A stretch of DNA of 64,000 nucleotides from Eudromia elegans (Eukaryota > Chordata > Aves > Tinamiformes > Tinamidae), in contig PTEX01000004.1 in NCBI GenBank assembly GCA_003342815.1, positions 930,001 to 994,000 on the forward strand, read 5' to 3'. Below the pieces are notes generated by a model. That model did no database searches. It was not told the origin of the DNA and worked only from the letters and a program-made list of their open reading frames with translations. The translations under genes and the position numbers were made by a program. Shown in pieces: positions 36,805 through 49,630 of the stretch (the stretch's first letter is position 1; every line of letters begins with the position of its first letter).

Positions 36805-38780
36805 GCATGGCACAAATTCCCAGGATATGCTCATTCACAAAGCAATTCAACTTTCAGGTCACTTCATAGCAAGAAGAGTGCTAGTCTCAGAACAAATAGG
36901 TGCGGTGAAGACCACACCAAAACACCAAGGATGAAGTCTCAGATCCTTCTGCCATACATATTTCAAGCCTTATAACTTAATAAAGCAAATCTTTCTCTCA
37001 CTAAGCAACACACCGGCTGACTCCTAAGGACTACACCATCACCTTAAAACCTGGTATTTGTGAAACCAATTTTCTCCTTTCACGAGCTCTTTTCATTCTC
37101 TCTATGTGGCTGCTGCTAGAAGAGCCGCAGCGCACAGCAGCACCAGTCACACTGGATTTGCGTTCAGCACACGAGGCTCTTCACGACAACCCTGTTATCC
37201 TGACAAGCGTCTTGTCTGTCTTACTGCACCCCAAGACTGCTGCCTCCCCTTCGCGAACAGCTACAGAAAAAAATAAATGTCATGTGCTTCACTATTTAGA
37301 ACAGTATCACTATAAAACAGCAAAGAAAAGAAACAGAAAAGACCTTCTGGCTAATACTAGTGCCAGCAAATGCACAGAATATTGTTAGCTGATGAAAGCG
37401 AATATTGAAAACAGGTGGTTTGATATTTTGTCTAGGCTTTGAGTGAAGTATTGGTGCTAACGTCCAGCATTTGATTCTGCCTCATGGCAGAATACTCAGT
37501 CAAAGTGCAGTTCACACAGAGGAGACAGGGAGAATCAACACTCAGCAGAGAGCAGCATTACCAGGAACATGCTTTGGCACTACTGGTAACAGATGCTTCA
37601 GTTCAAAAACACATTTCAGTAGGGAGTTAGAGATTATTTGGCCTGCACATATATTTTGATCTTACTTGCTGGTTTGCTTATACTCTATAAAGTATCAGAG
37701 ATTGTTTCATTATTAAGAGTTTGCTTATTACTTACACAACTTTCAGCACGACATTTCTCTAACATTGTTAGACTTCAAGAGCACTGCACAGCAGTGACTT
37801 TCAGAGCTTGGCTATGCACAGGAAAGCACAAGACCTCTCAGGTTTCAACATATAGGTTTTTTTATTTCAGTGGGACCCCTGAAAATATGTGAGTGGGAAT
37901 TGTGTCTATAGCCCTAATTTGCTGCATCACAGCTTTGCATTGGACAACATAATTTTATTTATTAAATATATGTAGTTAGTGCATCTGAAGGACATTACAT
38001 ATAAGAAAATAGGAGTAATCCATTGTCTCTCAGAGAAGACCAGAATGTTCTGCAAAATGAAGCCAGGGTTGTGATTTCAGTATTCAGTAATGGAGAGCTG
38101 TGCTCAATAACAGAAAGGATGTTTCACATCAGGTTAACATTACATAAGTTATCACCAGCACACTGTGCCCTATAACCTTTCTTTTTTCCTTTTCCTTTAT
38201 TTTTTTTAACACTAAGAATCTCATTCCTTAACGTAATCCCAGCTTGAAGGGTTAAAGATAAAACTTGGAGATAGGCTTTCATTGTTGAGTTTCACAGCTC
38301 TCTAATTAGATACTGCAGGTCATAAAACTTTCACTACAGCAAAGAATCAGAGGAATTGGAAGATTGAGGCAGACTGAAAATGTCTTAATCCTTCTGACCT
38401 TTACCACAATTTTCCTTCTCCAACCAAATGCACAGCGGTCCTTCCCTACCCAGCAATAGCCCAGCTTATGGCAGATTTCCACTAACCAAAGCTCTCCGTA
38501 TATTCACTGTAGTTACTGCTGGAAACCCAGCTCAGGTCTGCAAGGATATTATAAAGCACAGCTCCCTTAAACATCATCTGCTGGCTCGTATCTGGTTCCC
38601 AGAAGACACAGTTGCCACATTCGGACACCTGCCAGCTTTCCAGATGTGCACAGAGGCAAAACCCCTGCAAGGCAGCCAAGTCGTACAGATGTACCCAGCG
38701 CAAAGCAGCTGCCGTGCTGCTAGATACACCAAATGTGCTCAGCTAGGTCACAAACTCCGCCTGGTGGAAGGACATTTCTG

Positions 38781-38945
38781 TGGTTAGGCCACCAGCTCCG
38801 CACAGGGGAGACCTTTCACAGGTTTAGTACGTGACCTTGGGAAAGTCACTAGACCCCCTCGCCTCCTCCCTTCCTGTAAGATGGGCCTGGTTTGCATCTC
38901 CTTACTTCAGAGCGTTACGAAACCTTTGAAGATGGTGAATCATTT
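38781..38945 (+). repeat. MIR/CORE-SINE-like element, near full length
   Basis: The best MIR-like copy in the window. TGGTTAGGCCACCAGCTCC corresponds to the tRNA-derived head. GGGGAGACCTTTCACAGGTT corresponds to 'gggagacctgggttc' (B-box region). GTGACCTTGGGAAAGTCACT is almost identical to the MIR core, followed by CCTGTAAGATGGG for 'ctgtaaaatggg'. The order and spacing match the family. It is an ancient, inactive SINE mobilised in trans by LINE machinery. Orientation plus. Confidence 0.8.
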
Positions 38946-40939
38946 CCAGCTACCCTGGTAACAGGGTCCAGATGGAGAAATCTGCAGAATATTTTAGGTG
39001 CACAGTTTATCATTTAATTATGGAAAGACAACAAAATATTGTGGGATATGATATAAAGGGTTTATTGGTTTGAGTAAGATAAAGGTATTATTCATGACTA
39101 GAAAAGCCCAGAGTGATTCATGCAGGTCATATGAACCAACTAGCAGCAAAATCTTTATACCCAATTGTACCATCCTGCTCTCTGTAAATTTCACACTTTT
39201 ATTACAAAAACTGAATTTTTGTGATACTTTCATATTTTTTTCACATCTTTTTAATTGAAACTATTTTTATATTGCTCCAGCTGTAAACCCAGACTCTCTT
39301 AGTAACCATGTGTCCAACTACACAGCTTGCAAAGGAAAAGAAAACAAAAAATAAACTAACACTTATTCCAAAAATAACATGAACTCCTGCGCTTTATTTC
39401 TTTATTAATTTTAATAGAGGGGCTACAGAAAACTAAAGTCAAGAAGCCTTTGATTGTCTTGATACAGAGTACCCAAAAATGAACAGCTTGACACTTCAAA
39501 TCTGCCCAGACACATACTCTATGACCAACGAAAGCAAAAATGCTGAGGTCTGTAAAGGAGACAAAGGTTATAAGACATTATAGCAAACAGGATTTTTCAC
39601 CTCAAGGTGAAATCAGGGTAGCATGGATGGGGCAGGGGGTGGGTGGTCAGGGAAAAATATTTGCTATCTGAATAACCTTTTTCACTAAGATCTGGTATGT
39701 GGAGTGGCTGGTTTCAGAGGGAACCCCAGAAGCTCTGATCACTGAATATACTTTTCTGAAAATAAAAGTAAACTGAAGCTAAAGGAGATACAGAAAGACC
39801 CAGGTTCCCGAACCTACCTGTCAGGAACTTCTTCAGGAATGACTTCCAAAGACAGCAGCCTTTGCTGACAGAACGGTCAGGAATGCAGCATTCAAAAGCC
39901 ATCACAAAGAGCACAAAATGGAACAAAATAGTAGGTCCAGTATCTGTGACTTAGTGTAAATACAGAAGTTTCAGTGGTCCAACTAAAACCCAAGTTCCAC
40001 TGGACAATGTCAAGTGTGAGTAGAAGCAAAGAATGTCTGTGCTTATCTTAGACTGATCTAGGGAGGCAGTTTCAAACTTGAAAATGAAAATCCTGGACAG
40101 ATACAGACTAAGGAGAAAAATGACAGAAATCTACAAACACATGAGAGATCAAATCAAATTTAAAGCAGGAAATTTTAGACTAAAGAGCATGAAATCTTCC
40201 AGAAAGCTAGAAGATGCTATGGAATATTACTTATTCTTTGCAATGCTTGCCATAGAATCTCAAGCCTGGATCACAAAGTATCAGTCTCCCCTTTCTTGGA
40301 GAGTGAAACAATTAAGAATAGACTATAAAGGAAACCAGAAGAAACAATCAAAACCCAACACTGAGCTGGTCCCTCAATCTGTCTCTCCACAATCCAAAAC
40401 TGTCTTAAAAATCAGCTCAGAATTTGCAATTACCAAATCCATTGTCTACTGGCAGAAGCTTTGAACACTTTGGGCTCACTTTGCTTTGCTAAGAGAGAAG
40501 GTTCTTTTCAAGGTCTCCTGTTGACAGGAATTCTCTTTTCCCATCGATCCTTCCTCAGCTGACACACAAATAATTCAGCTCAACAGCCACACTGGAGGTG
40601 AGGGAGGGCATCAGCTCGAGAGCCCCATTCTTTTCTCTAATCTGTCACTGATAACCCTCAGTGTGACCCAAATGTCTGTCCCTGGCAAGAAGCTTAAAAT
40701 AGAGCAAAGCTGCAACTGTGAGGATCTGGATAAACAGTTTTTCTGGAATATTTTATTTAGTTACAGCTGACAGGAGCTTGCAAACATCCCCCACTTCCTC
40801 AGAAGTTTGGAGTTACATCACATCTTAAAGTAAAACAAGAAAAAAAGGCTTTCCTTGATTTTGTATCAGATCCATAGGACATTGGATTTCACAGACCTGT
40901 GATGATTACACCATTCCTCGTGCAGGTGCTCACAACACT
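38946..40939. other. Unique non-coding DNA
   Basis: Contains a plus-strand open frame of about 128 codons (40078-40464, first ATG at 40084) coding for a basic, unrecognised peptide. It has no visible Kozak, promoter or splice support. No repeats. Confidence 0.45.
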
Positions 40940-40964
40940 GATCTTACAGGAAATATCAGGCAGA

Positions 40965-41174
40965 GAATTTCCACATCGAATGGGGGTGATTGCACACGGG
41001 AACAGATTATTACAAAGAGAGGTTGTGAAGTCTCTACCCTTAGAGATCCTCAAAATCCAACTGGACATGGTTCCAGGCAACCTACAGTAGATGGCCCTGC
41101 TTAGTGCCAGGGGTTGGACCCAGTGATCTCCAAAGGTCCCTTCCAACCCCAACACTTTTGTGAAAGTCTGTGAA
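40965..41174 (+). mobile_element. Older CR1 LINE 3' fragment
   Basis: The C-terminal ORF2 frame is still open, with REVVKSLPLEILKIQLDMV ending at a TAG at 41088-41090, the same relative stop position as in the younger copies. The 3' UTR follows with GGGGTTGGACCCAGTGATCT and GGTCCCTTCCAACCCC, and a decayed terminal repeat (TTTTGTGAAAGTCTGTGAA). It is a more diverged subfamily than the copies at 15.9 and 22.9 kb. The upstream limit is uncertain; the frame stays open back to 40899, but the similarity fades. Confidence 0.9.
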
Positions 41175-43817
41175 AAACAAAGAGGAAAGAGGAAAGACCC
41201 TATGTTTCTAACGGCTGAATCACTCTACCACTTCAGCCTCTACAGAAAGGTTAAGGCAGCAGAAGGCTAATCGTGCTCTCTCTAACTGGGTTGGTTTGTA
41301 CAGGCGTGAGGGGAAACAGAGAGAGAACAGCAGGGAAAGGTCCCTTTTCCAGCAGTGCTGTATGGCTCCAAGTACTCTGCTGTTTCCTTTACCATTAGTG
41401 CCAGTAAGACTCTGTTTGACCTCACCTGCCCTGTTTGCTTGGCTAGCCCAGCCACATTCAGGTTCATTCACTATAGCATAGGAAATCTGGGACTTTCTCT
41501 TCTGAGGTGCTAATTTAACTCCAGTGTCTTTATCAAATGCTTTCATTTACAGCGCTTAAATGCACTCATCCTTGCTCTGTATTTCAGTCTAGACACAAAC
41601 ATCCAAGAAAAGTACAGGGAAAACTCACTACTTAGGACACACTAACCATTAAAAACATTTATTTTTTCTTGTTTTAAAGACATTAGTCAAAACCCTGTCA
41701 GCTGTTTGCTGGGCACTCAGGGCCAGAGCCAAGCATACATCTTTCTGTCAATGTACATTAGTCATGAGAACACAAACAATAGAAAGCTGGGGCTTAATGA
41801 ACCCACATGCATGTCAGCCTGGCAGAACAAAAGAGGATGGTCATTTTTGGAGGCATCCCAGTTTGAAATGGGAGCTACAGAGGGGGATAACAAGAGCAAC
41901 AGCAAATTAAGGACCTGCAGAGATACTTGTTGGAAGGATTTCACAGACGATGACTCCCTCTTGGCTTCTTTATTCCAGCTGATTGTTAGATGCTATTGCC
42001 CAAGCGCTGGCACAGATCTGCTGAGCCACGGCAGCATCTATCAGCTTGAGCACAGCTGCAGAAGTGCGTCTGCATTCAGGAGCAAAGGCTGGGGGTCTCC
42101 CCTCCAAATATGAAGACATTTGCTTCTGAAAAGACTTGGTTCAGAAAAAAATGCACACCATGCAACACACAAAAGGATTATACTTGATATAATTATTTAG
42201 GGAGATTATATCCCCCACAAACACTCCCAACAACTCATAATCCTTTCTGTAGCTGTATATGAAAAACAATACAATCTTCTGCTAAAAACTGAATGTGTGA
42301 AAAGCACAGACTTTCACCATTAGCACTAAGGGAACATTCTATGATTGTTAATCATCTCCAAGATATGAAAGTAAACAATGCTGGATATAAATATACTCCA
42401 CAAAATGAGACACACGACCAAGGAGATATACTGCTATGATATGACTTTCTTCCACTTAGTCTTATCCTTTCTTTCCTAACTCAGTCCACAGTCAAATCAT
42501 TTTAGGGTACATTTCATATTCTCTTTGTTACTCAGCTTCTTAACAGCCTTCTTTCATTTCCCTGGCCTCCACAGCAGTCAGATGCAGGAAGAGTGCCAAA
42601 CCATTAACCTGAGCAGTGTTCAGATAAAAAGATGATGGGATGATAGAAAATTCTAAAACCAGCCTGGATTAATGTCATACAGAAATCTTTGGACCATCCA
42701 GAGAAGGAATCTTCAATTATTCCAAGTCAATTTAATAAGCATCTGAAAATTTTACCTTGGCAACCCATTCCCTAAGCCGCAAAACACTGAACAGAGGCAT
42801 GTGAACAGCAGACAAGAGAATGGTTAAAGTCCCACTTGTGATCTGCTGCAGACACTTTCACTGGGAATGTTTAAGAATAATAGCCTGCGTAGGAAGGAAG
42901 AACTGTTGATATTTTAGTCACCTCCATATATTCTAGATTAAAAAAAAAAAGTGCAATTAATGATTATTCAGAAGTGGACTATTATAACCATTGAAAATAA
43001 TATTCATACAAACTGTAATCAGCTTCCATATCTCTCAGCACGTGCGTGGGTTGGAGATGAGCACTACGGTCAGTAGGCAGGGTCTTTTTTGGTAGCGATG
43101 GGGGTGTATATTAAAACTTTGAAAGTTACTCTGATTAATTCACTTCAAGTCATCTTAATTTTCCTAACTGCTTAATTATCCTAACTGCTAAGATTCCCAG
43201 AAGAGAGTCAATTGCTCTCTTAGGCTTCATGATTTAGAGTCATGCCTTCTTTTGAACTACACGGAGATCCACCAACTCACAAGGAAGTTAACTAGGAATT
43301 TTCAGACACTCTTTGTGAAAGCAGTATTTAGACAGGTAATCTCGTAATAAGACTCTGAATCTCACTTCTTAAACTGTTCTTTCTTTTTGTACTATATATT
43401 CGTACAACTCAAAGAAATTTAAGTTTTCTTGGGTACCTTCTAAATATTTTGGCTTTGGACATAAGGATTAAGAAAATACAGTAAGTTTTTCTTTTGGCAT
43501 AGGCAAGCTCCAAGGAACAGAAAAGCACGAAGAATTTTGCATCCTGGTTGGTTTTATCTGGGATGATCAAGTAAAATCTTCATCACAATAATATCCGTCT
43601 CACTAACATCCGGATTGCGTAAGTAGTGCTCTGCCTTATACGGTAGTCAATTAAAATGCTTTTAAAAGCTTTCTTTGACCTTTCTTACCAAATTCTACTC
43701 ATCTATGGAATCATTACTGCCACATTTGTTCTGCTCATCTGTATCCTCTTCCTAAGAAATTATCCTACAAATGCATTTTGTTTCCTTTCCTAGTTCTTGA
43801 GAAAGGAGGCCACTATG
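41175..43817. other. Unique non-coding DNA
   Basis: A 135-codon plus-strand frame (41706-42113) and overlapping minus frames occur, none recognised. The 41.7-42.1 kb part is GC-richer and could be conserved sequence. An A run of 11 lies near 42941. Confidence 0.45.
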
Positions 43818-43905
43818 ACACCATTTTATAGATGTGGAAACACAGATAGAGGCAATGTGAATTCCTGCTGGCATACAGTAACTCCGTGCTACGGGCGGGC
43901 TTAAG
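43818..43905 (-). repeat. MIR-like fragment, reverse orientation
   Basis: CCATTTTATAGATGTGGAAA followed by CACAGATAGAGG, and later CATACAGTAACTCCGTGCTA, match the reverse complement of the MIR core ('cccattttacagatgaggaaactgaggcacagagagg...acacagctagtaagtggc'). Diverged and truncated. Confidence 0.55.
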
Positions 43906-45519
43906 AAGCATCTCTACTGACTTCAGTCACGTTCTCTACCTAACCTAACCTGTATCCTTCCTCTGTTTATTAGATAATGAATTATGGCTAAATCCCCAAT
44001 GCTGTGATGGACAATGCTTACCTAGGCCTTACTATTGCAGTGGGTTTCCCGTTTGCCTTTCACAAACTCTGTTGCTCTTGATCCTCAGTACCTCGGACTA
44101 GTGCGGAGGTGGGATCTCAACACAACCAGTAGCATTTGCTACTATTATATATGCTTTTTCTTTTTCTCCCCATCAGAAATTAACATTCTGAAATATCACA
44201 GCAGTTTTATTACGTGCAGGAATAGAGACTAGGCAGAAAGAGACCAACACATTCATTTTCTCTCATTTTCTCCCACAATCAAGGGCTTAAGTGAACCTGA
44301 CTCTGCAGAGATGAGAGGTTTCCAGACACTGGAATAATCCACCCTGGTGGCTTCTGTCAATTTAATTATTTTCTACTGAGATTGCTACCCAAAAAAACAT
44401 CTCAAATTGACAGCCCTGGATACTGTGTCCTATGTTATCTATGGAACAGATATAGTCAAAAAAGTAGGAGTGATTTTAGGTCTGTTGTATTTTCATTTCA
44501 ATATTAAATGTGTCCTTCAATTTTTAATTGACTATAGAGATGCCTCTCCCCACTAACATCATCCTTCATTTTTCTCTGAGAGACAAGAAAGGGAGCTCCT
44601 TCAGCCATACAGATTTTATTTCTTAAACCTGATTAATTCTCCCCAAATACAGGCTGTATCTTCATAAATACTTTTATTACCAAGACTGCCAAAGCACCTA
44701 CAGGTTAATTAGTCAGTGACATAGCTTTTAAATACCGAAATTAATCTGAATTTACCTTTAAAACAACTATCTCAGTAGTTGTTTTTTAATTGTTTTGTGG
44801 AGAGAGGGAAATCATTGACTGAAACTAAAACTACAGAAATGCAGTGAGATATCAAATCAGGAAAACAGCATGGAAAGTGGGGGAAATGGCCATTTAACAC
44901 ATTGGTTATCATATGCTATTTCACCTGTACACACATCATTAGCTACAAAGGAACAAAGCTACTTCCTAGGTAGAAGAACAGGAAAAGAACGCAGTAACAG
45001 TGAGGAAAAATTATAATTGACATCTGCAGGAAGGAAAAGAGAAGAAGAAGGAAAAGGATAATCTACTGAGTAGGCAGCCAGTAATATACAAACACGGACC
45101 TCAGAGAGACCCAAATACAGAGGCTGGTGTTTATCAGCAGACCAGCCTGGATCATGAAGCCATCGTTGACAATAACCCAGTCGCAGAGGTGAACACACAG
45201 GGATTTGGCAGTAGGCAGCAACCAGGGAATCTGATCCTCACACATAAAGTAATGCCCTAACTTCTAGTCTTGATCTAAAGCATGAAGTTTAGATGCTTCC
45301 CTTTCCAGTGTCCTTTCCAATTTTCCTACTGCTATTAACAGCAATATCCAAAGTTACAGTAATTATCTATGTAAATGCCGTCTCTTCTGCATCTTGGTAA
45401 GATCCTGGCCTCAGTGACACTGTGGTAAGGACTGCGTTGTAAGCCCGAGATTCAGTTCATTACCACACCTCAGATTTCTTTTGTGTTATACCAAAAATCT
45501 TTAAAGATAAGGCTTTAAA
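43906..45519. other. Unique non-coding DNA
   Basis: No gene seen. The last 100 bases (from about 45420) may be the tRNA-like head of the MIR copy that follows. Confidence 0.45.
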
Positions 45520-45665
45520 AGGAATTTAAGCAAGTAACAAGACTTTATGGATTTGTTGAAACCCATTTGTATAATGGGAATAACAGCACCTTGCTATACC
45601 TCACTTATCTTTACAGCATCTCCAAATTACAGACCATAAAGGGCTTCAGTACTACAATAATGAAC
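45520..45665 (+). repeat. MIR/CORE-SINE-like fragment
   Basis: TTAAGCAAGTAACAAGACTT corresponds to 'gggcaagtcacttaacct', then AACCCATTTGTATAATGGGA followed by ATAACAGCACCTTGCTATACCTCA corresponds to the MIR 'ctgtaaaatgggaataatagcac...cctacctca' segment. The tail ATAAAGGGCTTCAGTACTAC resembles the LINE-derived end. Old and inactive. Confidence 0.6.
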
Positions 45666-46529
45666 ATTCAGGTATATAAGGGAGCACTTACTTAGCTATG
45701 AAATTTGGTAAACTGTGGCAGAATAGCTAGTCAGGGCCTCCTTCAGCTTGAAAGAATTGTTCTCTAAGGACAATTGTCCAGTTCAGTTTTAAATAAGCAA
45801 AACATCACAACTGTCTCAAAAATGACACTCACTATGATTTTCTCCCTTACAGACTCCCTCCACTTCTATGGATAGCAGCAAATCTTTCATCCCGTTGGCT
45901 TGTCAAGTGAAGAAAGACATGGTCATTACACAAGCATAACTATGACAGAGGATCCCTGAAATGCTTGTTGAGCTTTGCCTTGGACAAAATCTACGGAGCT
46001 GTCAAGAAAGCAGCCCAGGGAAAGCACAAGCCCATAGACCCTCTGTAGCCACCTCCTTTCCTTATGCCCTATCCCACTCCTCCCCCTTAGTAACTTCTCA
46101 CATTGTTTCTCCAAAGCCCTTGCCAGGTTATAATTGGAAGATTTATTCTCTACACATACACACACACACACACTTTCCCACAAAACCTTTAAGCAATCTT
46201 TGCACGTTAGAAAATCTGTATTATAAATGTTACAAGAAATGCATGAATTTCATTTCAGGTATCAGTGTGACACTTGTTATTCTAACACTAATAAGGTCCA
46301 TTGAAACCTCAGGAAAGGCATGGTGCTGAAGGTAAGGAAGGAAAGGTTGCACACTGCTCCTTCTTCAAATTTTCCCAGGTATCTCTGACAAAGAGAATAC
46401 CCAAAACCTCACGACAAGTAGAAAGATGCAGGACCAACATCTATTTGAAATGCCCCGTTTCCAAACAGGGATACATGATGTCCTCATTTAAGATTCAGAT
46501 TTAGCTCCCTCCCACTTGGACCCTTGTGT
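45666..46529. other. Unique non-coding DNA
   Basis: Contains the CA microsatellite at 46151-46173. No gene. Confidence 0.5.
46151..46173. repeat. (CA)n microsatellite
   Basis: About nine CA units after a TACACATA lead. Simple repeat. Confidence 0.85.
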
Positions 46530-46690
46530 TATCTTGTCACTTGTTTTGATAAATTATTTACATGGGAATTGCCGAGTCACCACACAGAGGGAAAAGCAAT
46601 TGTTATTTATGTCAAAGGAACAAAGCCTGCTGCATTTTTTTAATTTTATTTTTTAAACAAAGCATTCTGTGACATGAGTCAGATAATACC
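46530..46690. promoter_or_regulatory. Candidate enhancer block
   Basis: AT-rich, factor-motif-dense block. GATAAATTATTTACATGGGA has a forkhead/homeobox appearance. AAGCAATTGTTATTTATGTC is followed by AAAGGAACAAAG, which gives adjacent SOX-like ATTGTT and TCF-like CAAAG words. There is no open frame. Conserved-element texture only; the inference is weak. Confidence 0.25.
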
Positions 46691-49494
46691 GAGTGGGAGG
46701 ATCACACTCCAGCAGGCAGTGCTAGAGCAGGTGGAGCTGAGGATACAGTTTGGGCACATGTAGCGGGGTGTGCTACCCTTGAAGGACTTGGAGAAATTAG
46801 TGCTACAAAAGTGCTTTTGCAAGGATGTCTCGTTGCTGAGACCAAGATTTCCAAGCTGTTGTCCTGAGCCTATCAAGGACATGTTATATAATCTTTTTGC
46901 CAGTGTTTCTTCAAAACAGGAAAAAATCCAGAGATTTCTCTCTCAAGGTACTCCATGAGGGGCTCTTGGCACATTCAAACCTCTATCAAAAGGTATTTGC
47001 CTTTAAACAGTAACAGAAGCCTTTACTGCCATTATTTCTTTCATATGTTTAAAGGATGCATGAAGTACTGCAACAGAAGGCAGGGGCAAACTGCTTGAGG
47101 CCTCTTCCACACACAATTTAGAAACACAGCTGCTTTATGCAGGACAGGCCAAGGGACTTCTGAAACAGCGCATTCGCTTTGCAAAGCATATGGGAGCAGG
47201 TCCTTTGCTTTCTGGTCCATTACTTCTGGTAACATAGCATTGTCCATTCTGCTTAATAGTTAGGTCTGTAACTACACTTATCTCCAAATTAGAAGGTTTT
47301 TAATTCCAAAATTACAGAATGACTACTTTGGGGAAGTTTGCCTAGCAGGTCTTTCCCTTCTTTTAAGGCATATTGCTTCAGTTCTTTCCCTTCTGGAAAC
47401 TCTGCCCCCTAAGTCCCTCCCATACCTCTTTTCACACGCATTGAGCAGAGAAACTCATCTCTCAAAAAACCCCATCTCCCCAAACATTCTGAAATAGGGA
47501 ATTTGGTACTAAAGTTGGCTTGAGCATTTGGGTGAATTGAACAGAAGCATGTTATTGCCAGAGCCAGACAGCCAGGTACCTGATGCCATTCTGCTGTTTC
47601 AGGTCTACATGGAAAAGAGAACTGCTCTAAATCACATGGTCAGTGCCCTTACCAACAGACCACAAGCAGCAAGATGAACCTATCCTTTCTAGTCCAAGTA
47701 AAGCGACGTGGTTTCACTCTGAAACTAAACATTCTTATATTTCTTCCATACCACAAATCTTCCTTGTTCTTGTCTCTTGTATAACCATGCAGGATTTCTG
47801 ATTTCAGGCCAAGTAGTTGAGAAGAGCTGTGTTAAAAAATAGAGCCTGTCTTGATACTTTATCTACAGGTTTTCCCTCGTAAAATATGCATTAATAGAAA
47901 GCTGAAAGTTGGCTATTTCTGATCTGTGCCCTTCACACATCTAAGATAGGCCTCCTGCCTTCTATTTTCCCAGCATAAGGCATCTTATCCTGAACTCCAT
48001 AAATCAAATCTGTTCTCAGGGCTTACTTAATAGCTGATATGTCAACTCCAAAGTACTCCAAGCTTTCATACTTTGATAGACATAATAGTGTTACTTTGTT
48101 TTTCTTGGTCCCTATCTCCTGACTTCATTCTTCCCCTCTCCCGGTACTACATTCCAGGTCTAAGCAGTATTTGTGGCCGACACATGCAGACTGACAACTG
48201 CAAACTCTAGACAGTGGGTTTTGCGAGGCCTTATACTTTTCCAGATGCTTCAGGAAGCTTTCTAACAGGGCTGAAAGTCACTGGACTTAATCAACTATTT
48301 TTTTCCACTTCCAGGATTACAGATAGCCTGGGTCTGTTTGTTTTCTCAATTAAACTGGCATGAATAAGCAATAATGCTTTTGATCTCATAGAAGTCACAT
48401 CAGTGTGAAAGAAAATATCAAGTTCATGGTGAGGAGACCAGCCCTTGCATTAACGTAGCCCCCTGAATGGCTCAGCAAATAATTTAAAATAAATAAATAA
48501 ACAGAAGCAAGAGACAGCAAAACCAAATTTGAATAATGAGATCTTCGGGCTTGCTTATGTTTGGAATATTATTCATGTAAACAAACAGTAGCCCCAGGTG
48601 CTTTCAAATAAGCCCAACACATTCCCTAAAGGTTTGTTAGCTGACTGTTTGCCTGGGGGCCGCGGGATCCATTCCAGCCCTGCTACAGCTTCCTGCTGAA
48701 GAAACCTGCCCCGATAGGCTTAAAATCTAGTAGGAGGCTACTCACCAAGAGTGCCAGGAAAAATCCCTCGGAGACACCAGTAAGAGATGTGTCTGCGGTG
48801 CCTATTGCGGGATGCCTGACTTTTGACAGCACGGATCACCTCTCATTCGTAATGTGCACCAACAGCTTTTACTCAAGGTAGAGCAAAGTTTCCTCTATCT
48901 TTCCACGGCAGGGAATTCAGGCTAGGCACAGAACAGCAGCAGTACCACGGGACAAGGCAAGATCCTTGAGGGGAAGGTAGTGATGAAATCGGCATGATTG
49001 CTTATAGCTACTTGAGGAGACTGAGCTAGTAATTTGGAAAAACAAGCTCGTCGGATGAAACGGGAATGGCACCAATCTGCTGCAAGGAGCAGACGCTAGA
49101 GCGGTGCCTGTGTGTCGTGTCCCAGTCCGGGTTTGAGCCACATGCTTCAAAGGTGGGCACCCTGCTGTGTGTAAATGAACACAGCCTAATGATTTTTTCC
49201 TCCCCCATTAGTCTCTCAACCCAATATTATGTTATAAGAGGAAGCACAAAGAACAAAGGCAACGCAGCAAAATTGTGCACAGCTATGCCGTAAGACTTTA
49301 ATCTGCCAAGGGGAGGAAGATCAAACATTGGATGGTTAACCATGTCATGAAACAAGCTAGTAACTCACACAAGACAGGGTGTTTCCAGTTACCTCCACAC
49401 TCTGGTCATCTGTGAAAAATAATCACAACACTCCAAAATACCATCTAGCTAAAAAAAGTGTGTCCAGGGCCTAAACCCTTGAGATGATGTAATG
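46691..49494. other. Unique non-coding DNA
   Basis: No gene. A possible MIR minus-strand end lies near 47635-47670 (AGTGCCCTTACCAACAGACC). A short AAAT run occurs at about 48485-48502, and a GC patch near 48655-48670. Confidence 0.45.
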
Positions 49495-49630
49495 CTCCTT
49501 TTACAGATGGCAGCAGAGACACACACACAGATTAAATGATTTGCCCAATATTATAAAGTAAACCAGTGATAAATTACAGAAAGAATCAGAAGTCTAGATG
49601 CCCACATCCATGAATAAATCACTAGACCAT
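49495..49630 (-). repeat. MIR/CORE-SINE-like element, reverse orientation
   Basis: CTCCTTTTACAGATGGCAGC, then AGATTAAATGATTTGCCCAA, then AACCAGTGATAAATTACAGA, and finally AATCACTAGACCATA follow, in order and spacing, the reverse complement of MIR from the core to the tRNA-derived end ('...gagattaagtgacttgcccaaggtcaca...cactagacca'). Ancient and inactive. Confidence 0.75.

Larger units (their letters stand above)
35581..38780. other. Unique non-coding DNA
   Basis: Contains a 15-base A run at 36262-36276 and an AT palindromic repeat at 36771-36804. No gene or interspersed repeat recognised. Confidence 0.5.

Noticed and set aside
47635..47670. Further MIR end
   Set aside because: Only about 20 bases resemble the tRNA-derived end and the core is not visible nearby, so it is not called as a separate feature.
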